Below, in pieces: positions 21,845 through 32,892 of a stretch of DNA of 64,000 nucleotides (positions within the stretch are counted from its first letter, which is position 1; each line of letters opens with the position of its first letter). The notes beneath the pieces were generated by a model. That model did not search any database. It had not been told where the DNA came from and was given only the letters and a program-made list of their open reading frames with translations. The translations under genes and the position numbers were made by a program. Source of the stretch: Heloderma charlesbogerti (taxonomy: Eukaryota; Chordata; Lepidosauria; Squamata; Helodermatidae); the NCBI GenBank assembly GCA_026122225.1, contig JANEZZ010001902.1, positions 372,001-436,000 of the forward strand. Direction: 5' to 3'.

Positions 21845-21965
21845 GGCCAGGGGTGGGCAACCCTTTTGGGCTGTGGGCACATTCGGCCATTTGATAAACT
21901 GTGCTGGGCACCACACATAATACCTGCCGTGGGAGGCATGGCTAGTCACAAAGGACAAGTAACCA
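21845..21965. mobile_element. hAT-like MITE fragment ('CAGGGGTGGGCAACC')
   Basis: The start ccaggggtgggcaaccctttt is a terminus seen in hAT-like reptile MITEs, followed by 'gggctgtgggcacattcggcc'. The other end is not clear. Confidence 0.45.
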
Positions 21966-22135
21966 GTGGGGGCTGGTGGCTCCAATGTCCGTCAGTCAGT
22001 GAATCTGCTCCAGGTTTCAGTCAGAACCAGTCAGAAGCCTAAAGGATAGCTTAGCACTTTGGATAGCTCCTTTAGAGTTCTGACTGAAACCCAGAATGGA
22101 ATCACAGCCCCACTGACATCGGAGCCACCAGACTC
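21966..22135. mobile_element. Foldback element, about 170 bp
   Basis: The left half (ggtggctccaatgtc ... ggtttcagtcagaac ... cctaaaggatagct) is matched by its complement on the right (agctcctttag ... gttctgactgaaacc ... gacatcggagccacc). The two arms cover nearly the whole element with a small loop near 22055. Confidence 0.8.
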
Positions 22136-22329
22136 CACTGCAAGTAAACAAGACAGAGGTGGGGTCTGAGCCCTGGCTATGGGGTGACATAGCAATGTAA
22201 TAAATATGATGATGATTGATGAAATCAACATTGGCTAATTTTGCTCACCTACTTTATGTGCTAAATATTCTTCTATATGGCATTTTTCTGTAATACTCAA
22301 CATATGGTCTTTTCCCCTTAATGTCTGCA

Positions 22330-22412
22330 CTAGCAGAGGGTTATATCCAGTGTTAATCTAATTTAAGTCCCATTCATTTCAGTGAGTCTACTCTAAGTAG
22401 GACTTGCACTGG
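22330..22412. mobile_element. Foldback repeat, family C
   Basis: The segment 'tctaatttaagtcccattcatttcagtgagtctactctaagtaggacttgcactgga' is a diverged family C copy. It directly abuts the 3' end of the BovB at 22414. Confidence 0.5.
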
Positions 22413-22413
22413 A

Positions 22414-24252
22414 TTGTTGTTGTTCAGTCGTTCAGTCATGTCCGCCTCTTCGTGACCCCATGGACGATAGCACGCCAGGCCTTCCTATCCTGCACTCTCT
22501 CCCGAAGTGTGCTCATGTCCATATTCATTGCATCGGTGATGCTATCTAGCCATCTCATCCTCTGCCATCCCCTTCTCCTTTTGCCTTCAATCTTTCCCAG
22601 CATCAGGGTCTTTTCCAGAGAGTTTTCTCTTCTCATTAGGTGGCCAAAATATTGGAGCTTCAGCTTCAGTATCTGTCCTTCCAATGAGCAGTCAGGGTTG
22701 ATTTCCTTTAGGATGGACTGATTTGACCTCCTTGCAGTCCAGGGGACTCGTAAGAGTCTTCTCCAGCACCACACTTCGAAAGCATCACTTCTTCAGCGCT
22801 CAGCCTTCCTTATAGTCCAGCTCTCACAGCCATACATTACTACTGGGAAAACCATAGCTTTGATTATGCGGACCTTTGTCAGCAAGGTGATGTCTCTGCT
22901 TCTTACTATGCTGTCTAGGTTTGCCATAGCTTTCCTCCCAAGGAGCAAGCGTCTTTTAATTTCATGGCTACAGTCACCGTCTGTGGTGATCTTGGAGCCC
23001 AAGAAAATAAAATCTGTCACAGCTTCCATTTCTTCCCCTTCTATATGCCAGGATGTGATGGGGCCAGATGCCATGATCTTCTTTTTTTAATGTTGAGTTT
23101 CAAACCAGCTTTTGCACTCTCCACTTTCACCCTCAACAAGAGGCTCTTTAGATCCTCTTTGCTTTCTGCCATAAGGGTGGTATCATCTGCGTATCTGAGG
23201 TTGTTGATAATTCTCCCAGCAGTCTTAATTCTGACCTGTGATTCATCCAACCCAGCGTTTCTCATGATGTATTCTGCATATAAGTTAAATAAGCAGGGCG
23301 ACAATATACAGTCTTGTCATACTCCTTTCCCAATTTTGAACCAATCAGTTGTTCCATGTCCGGTTCTTACTGTTGCTTCTTGACCCTCGTACAGGTTTCT
23401 CAGGAGACAGGTAAGGTGGTCTGGTACTCCCATCTCTTTAAGAATTTGCCAGAGTTTGTTGTGATCCACACAATCAAAGGCTTTAGTGTAGTCAATGAAG
23501 CAGAAATAGACGTTTTTCTGGAATTCTCTTGCTTTCTCCATGATCCTGCGAATGTTGGCAATTTCATCTCTAGTTCCTCTGCCTCTTCGAAACCCAGCTT
23601 GTACTTCCAGTAGTTCTCGGATCACATACTGCTGAAGCCTAGCTTGTAGGATTTTGAACATAACCTTGCTGGCATGTGAAATGAGTGCAGTTGTACGGTA
23701 GTTCGAACACTCTTTGGCATTGCCCTTCTTTGGAATTGGAATGTAAACTGACCTTTTCCAGTCTTGTGGCCATTGTTGAGTGTTCCAAATTTGTTGGCAT
23801 ATTGAGTGCAGCACTTTAACAGCATCATCTTTTAGGATTTTAAATAGCTCAGCTGGAATACTGTCATCTCCGCTAGCTTTGTTGTTAGTAATGCTTCCTA
23901 AGGCCCGCTTGACTTCACTCTCTAGGATGTCTGGCTCAAGTTCAGTGACTGCACTATCATGGCTATCAGGGACATTCAGATCTTTCCTGTATAGTTCTTC
24001 TGTTTATTCTTTCCACCTCTTCTTAATCTCATCTGCTTCTGTTAGGTCCCTGCCTTCTTTGTCCTTTATCATGCCCGTCTTTGCACAAAACGTTCCCTTG
24101 AGATCTCCGATTTTCTTGAAGAGATCTCTAGTCTTTCCCATTCTATTGTTTTCCTCGATTTCTTTGCATTGTTCATTTAAGAAGGCCTTCTTGTCTCTCC
24201 TTGCTATTCTCTGGAACTCTGCATTCAGTTGGGTATGTCTTCCCCTTTCTCC
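22414..24252 (-). mobile_element. BovB (RTE) LINE, 5'-truncated, broken
   Basis: It matches the last 1.84 kb of the intact BovB, in minus orientation. The 3' tail is at 22414 (GTTGTTGTT). Minus-strand frames at 24004-24261, 23317-23814, 23041-23304, 22793-23074 and 22436-22774 give the linker, RT fingers and palm, YADD region ('[11 protein letters not shown]', intact) and the C-terminus, but they lie in different frames or are split by stops. The 5' end at 24252 falls in the linker after the endonuclease. Not functional. Confidence 0.94.
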
Positions 24253-24384
24253 ATTCCACATAAAATGAAGGCCTGGGTGTCAGTCTGATATCAAATGCAC
24301 GAATGCAATCCTCGAGTGCATCTGGGGTGTAATAATTGCAAATGTGATTATGAGCATGATTATGGTAAGAGCAATTATTTATTT

Positions 24385-24760
24385 TATAATAACTATTTAA
24401 AATATCTTTATACTGCCTTTAAGGATAAAAACCTTCTCAAGACAGTTTACAAAATGGAAACATAAAATAGTGGCTGATCTTAGGTCCCAGCTGGCCCATT
24501 CATGTGCCGACAGTCCTTTAAATAGCTTAATCTCTCAACCCTTTTAAAAGTAATCACCACTGCTTTAAACTGGGCTTGGAAACACACTGGCAACCAGTGC
24601 AGCTGGTATAGCATCGGTGTTCTATGCTCTGATCGCCCAGCCTCTACAAGCAACTGAGAGGCTGCATACTGTACCAGCTGAAAGAGCCGGACAATCTTTA
24701 AAGGCAGCCCCATGTAGAGGATGTTACAGTAGTCTAGTCTGGATGATATAGTTATGTCTG
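24385..24760 (-). mobile_element. L2-clade LINE fragment
   Basis: The minus-strand frame at 24480-24713 reads 'MGLPLKIVRLFQLVQYAASQLLVEAGRSEHRTPMLYQLHWLPVCFQAQFKAVVITFK', a decayed form of the L2 RT line also seen at 16638-17249. It starts with an A/T-rich 3' UTR at 24385 and is cut at about 24760. Confidence 0.8.
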
Positions 24761-24875
24761 CAGACCCTGCCTTGGTGTACTCAGTTTTGTGTCTTTCTAA
24801 CAGTGTAATTTATACTGAACACTGTAGGGAAACTCCCACACACAGGCAAGGAAACAGCCAATAGACCGCGACTGG

Positions 24876-24998
24876 GGAACACATGCCCCCTTCCAGATAT
24901 TGTTAGACTGCAGTTCCCATCATCTCTCTCCATTGGCTAAGCTTGTTAGGGCTGATGGGAGTTGAAATCCAGCATCATCTGGAGGGCCACACATTCCC
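24876..24998. mobile_element. Foldback MITE, family B
   Basis: Arms 'ccagatattgttagactgcagttcccatca' and 'tgatgggagttgaaatcc..catctggagggcc' are inverted around 'ccattggctaagcttg'. Confidence 0.75.
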
Positions 24999-26625
24999 CA
25001 CAACTTCAACAGACAACAAGTGAAACAAGGTGTCACCTGGGTAGTCCAGGTATGGGTGCTGACCATGGAAAATGGGGGGGGGTTGCTCTACCGCCTTCCT
25101 CAAGCCTCCCAATAGGTGCTATTTATAATTCAGTGTGAATGGAAATATGGAAACAGTGCTGAGATGGTTAAAATTCCAGTAAAGTCAAAGATGTGGCAAG
25201 GGCTTATACTGGATAACCTAGTAACTATTTTGCAGAAATGATAGTGAATAGCACTGTGATAGTGCAAAAGCGAGTCCCACTGAAATCGGTGAGACATCCG
25301 TCTGTGTAATTGATTAAGGATTTGTGTGTGAAGCTGTTGACTAGTACCAGCCACTTCTTACATTGCCCCCAATACATCTGGCACAATGCAGGCCTTCTGT
25401 TATCCACTGCCATGGGATCCCACCTTTCCTTTGATCCCTTCAAGGTGAATGAACAGACTCCTCAAGGATGCACATTTCTCAAGACTATTTGGTTGCTGAT
25501 GACACTAAAAATACCCTTCAGACTCATTCAGGGTAGGAAACTTGGGGGAGGAGGAAGCTCTTCTGTCAGTCTGCCAAGTCTGACAGAAAACGATTGCCAT
25601 GCATTGTATCCCCCTGAATGAAAAAAACAGGGCAATAAAACATTGGGCTAGAACTGCCAGGTAAGGACTGATGATGGAATTTAATTAATTGGCTTGCATA
25701 GTAACTAAATCTTACTGCTGAGATTGCTTGTTTGCATGTACTTTATGGTGTTGCTTCGATAATTTGTCTGACAAGGAGCGCTGCATGACTGCTTCTGCCA
25801 GATAAGGGAAGTGTTCGCACAGTTTCCTTTCTGACCAGTCTGTCAATCTTGCCCCATTATTTCAGTCCCTGGGCTGGCTTTCTCACTTAATTCTGTATCA
25901 AAGTGCAAGGTTCCACTTGTCAGTTTTAAAACCACAACTCCATAAGATTGTCAGGAAGGGAGCCAGAATAATGAGACAGCTGCCTGCCATGATGCTCCCT
26001 AGTTGGTTGGCAAATGACAGAGTTTCCAACCCCAAGAGGTTAAACGTCAAATGAAAAAACTAAAGGAGCCTCATATAGCCAAATTCAGAAGTCTTTTAAA
26101 ATGGGAGTGAAAGTTGCACATCATCCATAAGTGAATGAGAATGCAGCAATAAGTATGTAGTGAAAAAGTAATTTTTCCCTTTGGCATTCTCTGGATCAGA
26201 GCTAGATTAACTGTTAGGTTGAGCAAGCCATAGTATAAGACTTCAGCCATGCAGGGATGTGGTTTGTAGTATACTTATATGAACGTGTCTCTTTATGGAG
26301 CATTAGCCTAGCTTGTTTCCTGGGCCCAAGCTCCGTTGCACAACGCCATAGTGGGTAAAACCATGGCTGTTTCTGTACGGTTTCTGAAGGATTTGCTCCA
26401 TGATCCTAGCAAGTGTTTTTAAAGTAACCTGTGTAATAATAATGGTTGCAGGCTGCTCCATTCCATGTATTTTATTGGTCTAACTGACAGTGACCATTTT
26501 GGAGGAAGAAATTATTTGCTTTTGGGCTTCCAGATTTAGCACAAACCAACGAATATCAGAAAGATATTCTAGTCCAATATGTATTGTTCTTGAATACTCA
26601 ACATTAACAGACAAAGGAAGTTGCT
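24999..26625. other. Spacer, mostly unique; possible conserved non-coding block 25660-25990
   Basis: No recognised repeat or exon. The part 25660-25990 is free of simple repeats and has AT-rich words (ggaatttaattaattggc, ttgtttgcatgta, the last like an octamer/POU site). This suggests a conserved non-coding element, but it is only an impression. The frame at 25310-25621 has no recognisable domain. Confidence 0.3.
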
Positions 26626-26629
26626 TTGT

Positions 26630-27060
26630 ACCCTCTCGGGCACCACCCCCTGGCCTCCCAACAGCCCCACCCCCAGAGGGGAGAGAAATCCCCATGTTAG
26701 GATTCTCCTTTGCACCACTTGCCCTCCATCAAAGGGTGAGTGGAGCAAAGGGGAATCTCTTTGTGATCTCTGATCAGAGACTGGAGATAACATGGGGATT
26801 TCCCCCACACTACTTGGCTGAGGCTTGCAGGAACCAGTCCTGCAAGCCCCAGCTGAGTCCCTACCCAGGCTGCTCATGCCCTGATCAGGATGCGTATGGT
26901 GTGGGAAGGAGCATTCCGACTTGGCCGGGATTTGCAGGGGTGGGTGTGGTGGGATGGATGACATCATGGGAAAAGAGGGGCATTGGGGAGGTCCCCGCCC
27001 CCTTGTCATCATCTGGCCCATTGCCTTGGTCCCGGGGGGGGGGGATAATCCAGTCCCTGA
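26630..27060. other. GC-rich dyad-rich segment, possible foldback element
   Basis: The 15-mer gaaatccccatgtta (26685-26699) is answered by its exact complement at 26788-26802. Between them is 'atctctgatcagaga', and a further dyad cttgcagg..cctgcaag lies at 26825-26847. A similar 'tctctgatcagaga' core is at 28118. This looks like the same class of foldback DNA as 28060-28600. A 280-codon plus-strand frame across 26490-27332 is proline-rich and unrelated to any family I know. Confidence 0.45.
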
Positions 27061-27084
27061 ACCAAAAGTGGTTGCCCTCCCCTG

Positions 27085-27285
27085 CTTTATACTGTGCCAG
27101 ACTATTTGTCCATATAGTCCAGTCCTGCCTACTCTGGCTGGCAACAGCTCTGCAGGGTTTCCAGCAGAGGTCTTCCCATATCATCTGCTGTCTCACCCTT
27201 ACAAGTGGAGATGCCAGGGAGTACACCTGGGACTTTCCATATGCAAACATGTGCTCCACTATTGAACTACAGTCCCTCTGCATGC
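27085..27285 (-). mobile_element. tRNA-derived SINE, minus strand
   Basis: On the minus strand the head has a box A-like 'tagttcaatagtggagca' (complement of 27249-27266) and a box B-like 'ggtgtactcc' region, followed by 'catctccacttgtaagggtg'. It continues into a body with 'ctggaaaccctgcagagctg' and ends near 27085. This is the arrangement of a tRNA-headed SINE common in lizards. Old copy with changes in both boxes. Confidence 0.65.
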
Positions 27286-28059
27286 CCAGGCACTGCCCCA
27301 AACATGTTAGTGGGGATTATTTAGGGAGATAATCTGGTTGTTTGGTGTACAGGTAGGTTGTCACCCAAGGTCATCAAATTAGAATTAATAGAGGGCCTGC
27401 ATACAAAACTATGTGAACATCATGTACTAGGGAATTAAGACCTGTAATTGTGAGTCTTAATTCATTAAGTCCTAATACATTAATTATGGATGCTTATTAT
27501 CTTTTCTGCTTGTGTATACTTTGAGGTCAGCAGCTCTCAAACCTTCTTACCATGAATTTTAGGACAAGAAGCATGGGGGCGGGGGATCGCGAGAGCAGGA
27601 CTTCATAGACCTCCATCCATCTCTATCATCCAGAAAGAAAGGATAGTGCAAAAGCAAAGAACAATATGATCATGAAAAGTAAAGGAGTGGCCTATTGCTT
27701 CTCCTCCCACCCACCCCAAATAAATAGCATGGAACTGCAGGTAACACCTTATGCATGTGCCATCTCTTCACCCAGTGCTGAACAACCTTTTTCGCCCCAA
27801 GCGCTGGATTCAGAGTCAGCTGGGGACCACACATATGTTTGTGTGCGCACACGCACACACGCACACTGTCACTAGTGGGCTGTGTAGTTTCTCCACCACC
27901 ACTAGCAGGGTGGGGAACATTTTCTACTCATAAACAAGCGGGACTAAATCACTCCACAGTGCTTGCAGATACCAAGCCTCTGCATGGCTGCTCAGAAGTG
28001 AACATGACCTGCATGTCTATTCAAAAGTAAGCAGGACAAGCCTCAGAAGTAAACAGGAC
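27286..28059. other. Spacer with (CA)n tract, nothing else recognised
   Basis: A short (ac)n/(gc) tract is at 27846-27866. The segment 27920-28080 has three near-copies of 'aagcaggacta/aaccactccacag', a small diverged tandem repeat. No gene is supported. Confidence 0.35.
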
Positions 28060-28270
28060 TGAACCACTCCACAGCTTCTTCCCCAGACTTCGCCCTTCTC
28101 CTGGCAGGGCAAAGGTCTTATCTCTGATCAGCAGCTGATCAGAGATAAATGCTTTTCCCAGCTGAGCCCCCAAAAAGGAAGAGCATTTTTCAGTGCTCAA
28201 CAGGGGAAAGCTCTTACCTGCAATCAGCTGCTGATCAAGATAAGAGCTTTTCCCTGTTGGGAGAAGGGGT
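28060..28270. mobile_element. Foldback element with two nested dyads
   Basis: At 28118-28148 two perfect 15-nt arms (ttatctctgatcagc and its complement) are separated by one base. A second, imperfect dyad spans 28196-28260 (caacaggggaaagctctta ... taagagcttttccctgttg) and also has a ctgatca centre. The two look like duplicated copies of one hairpin. Confidence 0.6.
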
Positions 28271-28406
28271 GGGACCTGGGGAAGAAATCTGTAGGTAGAT
28301 CAGCCTCTTGGAGCTCGATAGATTTCCCCTGAGTCCCCAGCTTGACTTCTGTAAGCTTGCATGGGCTTCCCGCCAGAACTCATGGACTCCCAGATCGCTG
28401 TGCATG

Positions 28407-28453
28407 AGTCTTTCCTTCTCCCTCCTGGGACCCAGGAGGGAGAAGGAAAGACT
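28407..28453. repeat. Perfect 47-nt palindrome
   Basis: Two exact 23-nt arms flank a single base at 28430. The centre reads cctcctggg-a-cccaggagg. Symmetry continues imperfectly outside ('gactcccagatcgctgtgcatga' against 'tgcgcacaatgtggctgg'). Confidence 0.92.
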
Positions 28454-28599
28454 TGCGCACAATGTGGCTGGCAAAATGGTGGCAGTGGAAGTCCGCGAGC
28501 TGGCCCAACTTGACCTGTGTTGAGTTGAGCCAACTCGTGGGCAAGCAAGCCAGAGTCCACAGGGCCAAGCCGAGGGGCCGAGCTGGAGAAAACTCTCCA

Positions 28600-29627
28600 A
28601 GCTCCACCCCCCAAAGAGGTTCCTCCAACATCCCTAACTATTAAGAATGAATACACAATGAAGGGTCCATCTGTCAAGATCAATGCCGCTCTGGGGTTAT
28701 TAGGGTTGGGAGTTATAACCATATGCAGAAGCTTAACTGAATATCATCATTTTCTCTCTCTTCTGTCACCATCACTCCTTTTGTCTCTTGAGGCCGTTCT
28801 TTGTGTGTTCTAGTACAGAATTTAACTATTGACCGATCTGGATCTGTGTGAGGCCTTTAGGGCTAAAAGAAAAAGGGTAGCCTTCGTAGAGTGCTGCCTT
28901 GCCCATAAGGGCATCAATCAAGCATGACGCATTCATGGCAACTAACAAGGTTTGTAAATAGACCACATCTCGGAAGTCACTGGTGGCAGATGCTTCTTTC
29001 TCCATCACTGCACACAAATCGTGCCAGTGATAGCAGCCCTTCGGCACAGCAAAAGAATGAGAAATGCAGCCTCACAAAGAACCGAGTCTCAGATGCAGGT
29101 GGCTTCTTTTCGAAAACCGAATACTACCCCACATCGCCTTGCTGCTTTTGACGATCCAAATGAGAAGTGCAATGTCAGATGTTCAAAGTGGAAATGTATC
29201 TGGCTTTAGATTTATTCCAAAGATTGAATTAGTTTCCAGGAATCTCTTATATTCACATGGCTTTAAAAAAAAAAGAGGAAGAACACAATAGGGAAGGATT
29301 TGTTTAGTTTAACTCAGTGTTTTCAAAAGTAGGCAATGAATAAATGAAGGCTGCCTGTTACTTGTGCGTATGTAAATACTATGGATTAATATGGGAGTGG
29401 TGTGCAGGTGAACTGTGCACAGGATGACAACTTTACTGTAAGCAAAACTATAAATAAACTGCCATCTGAAGTGTTTGTCTGACATCTCCTGGTATATTTC
29501 ATCTACCTGGAAGATTAGTCGAGAAGATAATCTTGAGCTCCAATCGTATACATCAGGGTCGGGCAAAATGAGGCCCATGCAACATAGGGTCTTCTCTGCA
29601 GCAGTATAATCTATCATATTTCAGGAT
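28600..29627. other. Spacer, nothing recognised
   Basis: About 1 kb with no repeat or exon recognised, except that 'atcagggtcgggcaaaatgaggcccatg' (29551-29578) resembles the terminus of a hAT-like MITE. Confidence 0.35.
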
Positions 29628-30097
29628 TAGAATTGCCTCCTCCCAAATGAACCGGCCCATGTATTAAGATCTGCCTCAGAGGGCCTTCTCCAGGTCCCAC
29701 CAGCATCAGAGGAGAGGGAGAAGATGACAACCAGAGACAGGGCCCTCTCTGTGGTGGTGTGCCAGTTTTGGAACTTTCTCCCCAGAGAGGTTTGCAAATC
29801 ATCAGGTAGTCACACACTTTAGTCCCATTGAAGTCAATGGGGCATGTTAGTCATGACAACCTAAGTCTCATTGATTTCAAATGGGACAAAAATATAAATA
29901 ACTTTGTCTGGATCCAACCCATAGTCTTGTTGACACCAGGTGAAAATGCATTTTCTCAGCTCTTTTAGTACTTTGTATTAAACTTGGATTTTCATTTTAC
30001 CTGGCCATCCTGTTGCCATTTGCTTACCATTTTTGTTAATTTTAATGTACTGTTGTTTTATATTTTTGACTTAGAAGCTGCTCTGGGAACTTTGTGT
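29628..30097 (+). mobile_element. L2-clade LINE 3' end, split by a family C repeat
   Basis: The part 29628-29800 matches the L2 line 'gtattaagatctgcctcagagggccttctcc...gacagggccctctctgtggtgg..ttttggaactttctcccc', coding for the RT C-terminus. The 3' UTR resumes at about 29925 and ends near 30097. Between, at 29805-29925, sits a foldback repeat with 'agtcccattgaagtcaatgggg'. Confidence 0.7.
29812..29922. mobile_element. Foldback repeat, family C, inside L2
   Basis: Inverted words 'tttagtcccattgaagtcaa' and 'ttgatttcaaatgggac' surround a short centre. It interrupts the L2 3' UTR. Confidence 0.6.
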
Positions 30098-30245
30098 CTC
30101 CACCCCCATATGTACTGTGTGTGTGTGTCTGAAACCCTCAATAAGACTCCATGCACCTGATCAAGTGAGCTAAACTCCATGAAAGCTTATGCCAGAATAA
30201 ATGTGTTTGTCTTTAAGGTGACACAAGACTCTCTGCTGATTTTAC
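30098..30245. mobile_element. Old amniote interspersed repeat, class uncertain
   Basis: The block 'cacctgatcaagtgagct...catgaaagcttatgcc...aataaatgtgtttgtctttaaggtg.cacaagactct' is a pattern I know as common in turtles and other reptiles. I cannot assign it to a superfamily. Confidence 0.5.
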
Positions 30246-30329
30246 AAAATTAAAAAAATCCAGGATTGGATTGAATCAGAAAGAAACAAATTCAAGACTC
30301 ATATTTCAGAATTTGACCTTCTTCACGCC

Positions 30330-30680
30330 AGTAAAGTACACACTTGAGGAGGGCCAGTGTCAGGGGTAGGCACCGTTGGGCACCTGCTGAAGACTCCCCT
30401 GGAGTTGCTCCTGGTCTTCTCCACTGCAACCTGCACGTTCATCTGCCTCTCACTTTGGCCCAGACAACAGTCAAGGTGAGAAACAGAAGGTGCCACTGCT
30501 TGCTTGCTCACTGGCTCTCTGCCTGTCAAGCAAGGAAGTGGTGGCAATGATGGGAAAGAGGATGAGGAGCAATAGCAGCTAGTGACAATGGTGGTGAGAA
30601 AGTACAAGCACTTAGTGAGGGCCCCCAATGAGGGTGTCTTGCCCAAGGCCCCTCAAAAACCTGGAGCCAGAACTGCACTT
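30330..30680 (-). mobile_element. GC-rich MITE, family E
   Basis: Contains 'ggcacctgctgaagactcccctggagttgctcc', 'cattcatctgcctctcactttggcc' and the end 'ggcccctcaaaaacctggagccag'. Related copies are at 20269 and 56190. No coding capacity. Confidence 0.5.
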
Positions 30681-31679
30681 GAGGTAATCTCAATTCTATC
30701 TAGCCTAAGCAGAGGAGAGTCTTATCACTGACAGGGCAAAACATGGTCTGCTTCAAATAATACAGAAATAACCCTTGAAATATTTAACAATTTAAACTAA
30801 AGCTGTCTTGGTATGAGCCATTCTGGATCTTGTTCTGGCCACATCACAAATGTAGCAATATTATTCATCCTAAGTTCTTTTAGCATTAAACCTCATTCTC
30901 CATTTCAAATCAATAAGTGCTCTCAACCTTTTTCATGTCCATCCCTAATCATTATCATCTACCTTTGCTCTTTCTTCCACACTGCCAAAATGCATAAGAA
31001 AAACGATTCCTGCATTTTATAGCCACTTTGTGCTCCATCAAGCCCTTCCTTAAAATCTATAGAACACTTTTGCTGGATTATAATCACACACGCTAAGCAT
31101 CAAACATCACCTGACAGGTTTCACAGAAAGGCTCCAAAATCGCTTGAGTGATCCATACCAACAAGGAAAGTTCCAAGAGTCCACACACTGATGGTACATT
31201 TAATTAAACAAGAAATGTTGGTTTTAAGGTTTCCTGAACATTGTCGTATTCAGCTATTTGGTTCAGAGCCGCTCAGGCCCTAATGTGACATCAGGGCAGC
31301 TAAGTCAATGGCAGCCAAATGGGTTATGAAATTCCTTCCTGAAAAGCTCCACTGTGACCGCAGAGAAGTTCAACAAATCGAATCAAGAGAGGCAGAGCAG
31401 ACAGGAAGGTAGGAAAAAAACCCACCACCAAGGACAAGATTGCAAGAGTGAAAAGATCAGGATGAGGAGATTTTGTGGAAAAACAAAAACAGACACATCA
31501 TCATCAAAAATATCAACAGGCAGGTTTATTTTTTTCAGTGATAAATCATAATAAGGTAATACAAATGGTTTCATTTACATAAAATGAAACATCGAAATCA
31601 CCATAACACATTCCTCATCAGGAATCATTAATTAGTAACAACGCTGGATAAAAGCAACCATCCAAATGGCAAGCCAAAT
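30681..31679. other. Spacer, mostly unique
   Basis: No repeat or exon recognised. The part 31190-31345 is of the mixed, non-repetitive kind that could be conserved, without evidence. Confidence 0.35.
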
Positions 31680-31845
31680 GGAGAAGTTTGCTTCTCCAAG
31701 GTTTCAGGTAGCAGTCTTTCACACCAGCACCTACTGAACCTCCCCCCCGCCCCCCCCCCACGATATGCTTGAGATTGAAGCTGAGACCTCCTGTACGCAA
31801 AGCATGTGTTCTCCTACTGAACTAAAGCACTATCCTTGCATTGAG
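31680..31845 (-). mobile_element. tRNA-derived SINE, minus strand, second copy
   Basis: The minus strand reads a tRNA-like head: 'tttagttcagtaggagaaca' (box A region) and 'gcttcaatctc' (box B region), followed by a C-rich interruption and 'aaagactgctacctgaaacc'. It matches the order of the SINE at 27085. A G/C homopolymer expansion lies at 31741-31759. Confidence 0.6.
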
Positions 31846-32298
31846 CAGAAGGAATCAGTGTTGTAGTGGAGCCAGGGCTGGCAGGATCAAAGCACAAGGA
31901 CTTTCTCATTAGCAGAGATTGTGACATCATCTGTTACTCCCTTGGGTTTCTTTGTAATCTCTGAGTTGAGCAGCAATCCTCACAGTGGCTGGAGGAGCAT
32001 GGATTTTCCCAGTAACAACAATATATTGTTGTGAGCTATCCCGTTTGCAATGTAAAGTATTTGGGGGTGGCTTGGTTTTGAACAGGCAATTAGCAAATTA
32101 CGATTCATTCGCTTTACAAAAGACCTGCTCCTGATGGAAGTGAAAACTGCTAGAACTGGTTTGTTGATATGGATCAACACAGCTGCTTGTATTTTTGTAC
32201 TCTCCTTGAGAGCACCGGTATGGGGACTTTCATGATGAGCGCCTGCTCTTCAAAATTTTACCACTACACCACTGGAAGAGATAGACCGTGTTGTATAT
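31846..32298. other. Spacer, nothing recognised
   Basis: About 450 bp without a supportable feature. Confidence 0.35.
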
Positions 32299-32393
32299 CA
32301 GCCTTCCCCAGCCTGGTGCCCACCATTGGCCATGCTGGCTGGAGATTATGAAGGTTGTGGCCCATGCATCTGGAGGGCACCACGTTGGTGAAG
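32299..32393. mobile_element. Foldback MITE, family B, internally deleted
   Basis: Left end agccttccccagcctggtgc and right end 'catctggagggcaccacgttggtgaag' with a shortened centre containing 'ccattggccatgctggctgg'. Confidence 0.7.
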
Positions 32394-32480
32394 ATATATA
32401 TAGATATATAGATATATCTTATAGACTCTGTCTTACTGACAGGCTCTTAACTAGTTTATGTATGTGCAGGCAAGGCTATT

Positions 32481-32892
32481 ATGTCCCCTATGAGGAGAGA
32501 CTGAAAGAACTGGGCATGCTTAGCCTTGAGAAGAGAAGACTGAGGGGAGATACGATAGCGCTCTTCAAGGACTTGAAAGGTGGTCACAGAGAAGAAGGCC
32601 AGGATCTCTTCTTGATCATCCCAGAGTGCAGGACACGGAATAATGGGCTCAAGTTACAGGAAGCCAGATTCCGGCTGAACATCAGGAAGAAACTTCCTGA
32701 CTGTTAGAGCAATACGACAATGGAACCAATGACCTAGGGAGGTAGCAGGCTGTCCTACACTGGAGGCCTTCAAGATGAGGCTGGACAGCCATCTGTCAGG
32801 GATGCTCTGACTTGGATTCCTGCATTGAGCAGCGGGTTGGACTTGATGGCCTTGTAGGTCCCTTCCAACCCTACCATTCTATGATTCTATGT
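32481..32892 (+). mobile_element. CR1 LINE 3' end, 5'-truncated
   Basis: The plus-strand frame reads '[72 protein letters not shown]', then a frameshift, and the end is the attctatgattctatg tail. It is over 90% similar by eye to the CR1 at 14548-15085. A very short copy carrying only the RT C-terminus. Confidence 0.92.

Noticed and set aside
27085..27285. A tRNA gene on the minus strand
   Set aside because: Box A and box B-like words are present, but the acceptor stem and full cloverleaf do not form and a SINE body follows. It is a SINE head.
26490..27332. Open plus-strand frame of 280 codons
   Set aside because: It crosses a dyad-rich GC segment and the reversed head of a tRNA SINE. Composition is proline/serine rich, both strands are open in the same area, and no domain is recognisable. 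I treat it as chance.
28407..28453. Rho-independent terminator or microRNA gene
   Set aside because: The genome is eukaryotic, the stem is perfect with a single-base loop, and no terminal loop of microRNA size exists. A foldback element or unstable palindrome is simpler.
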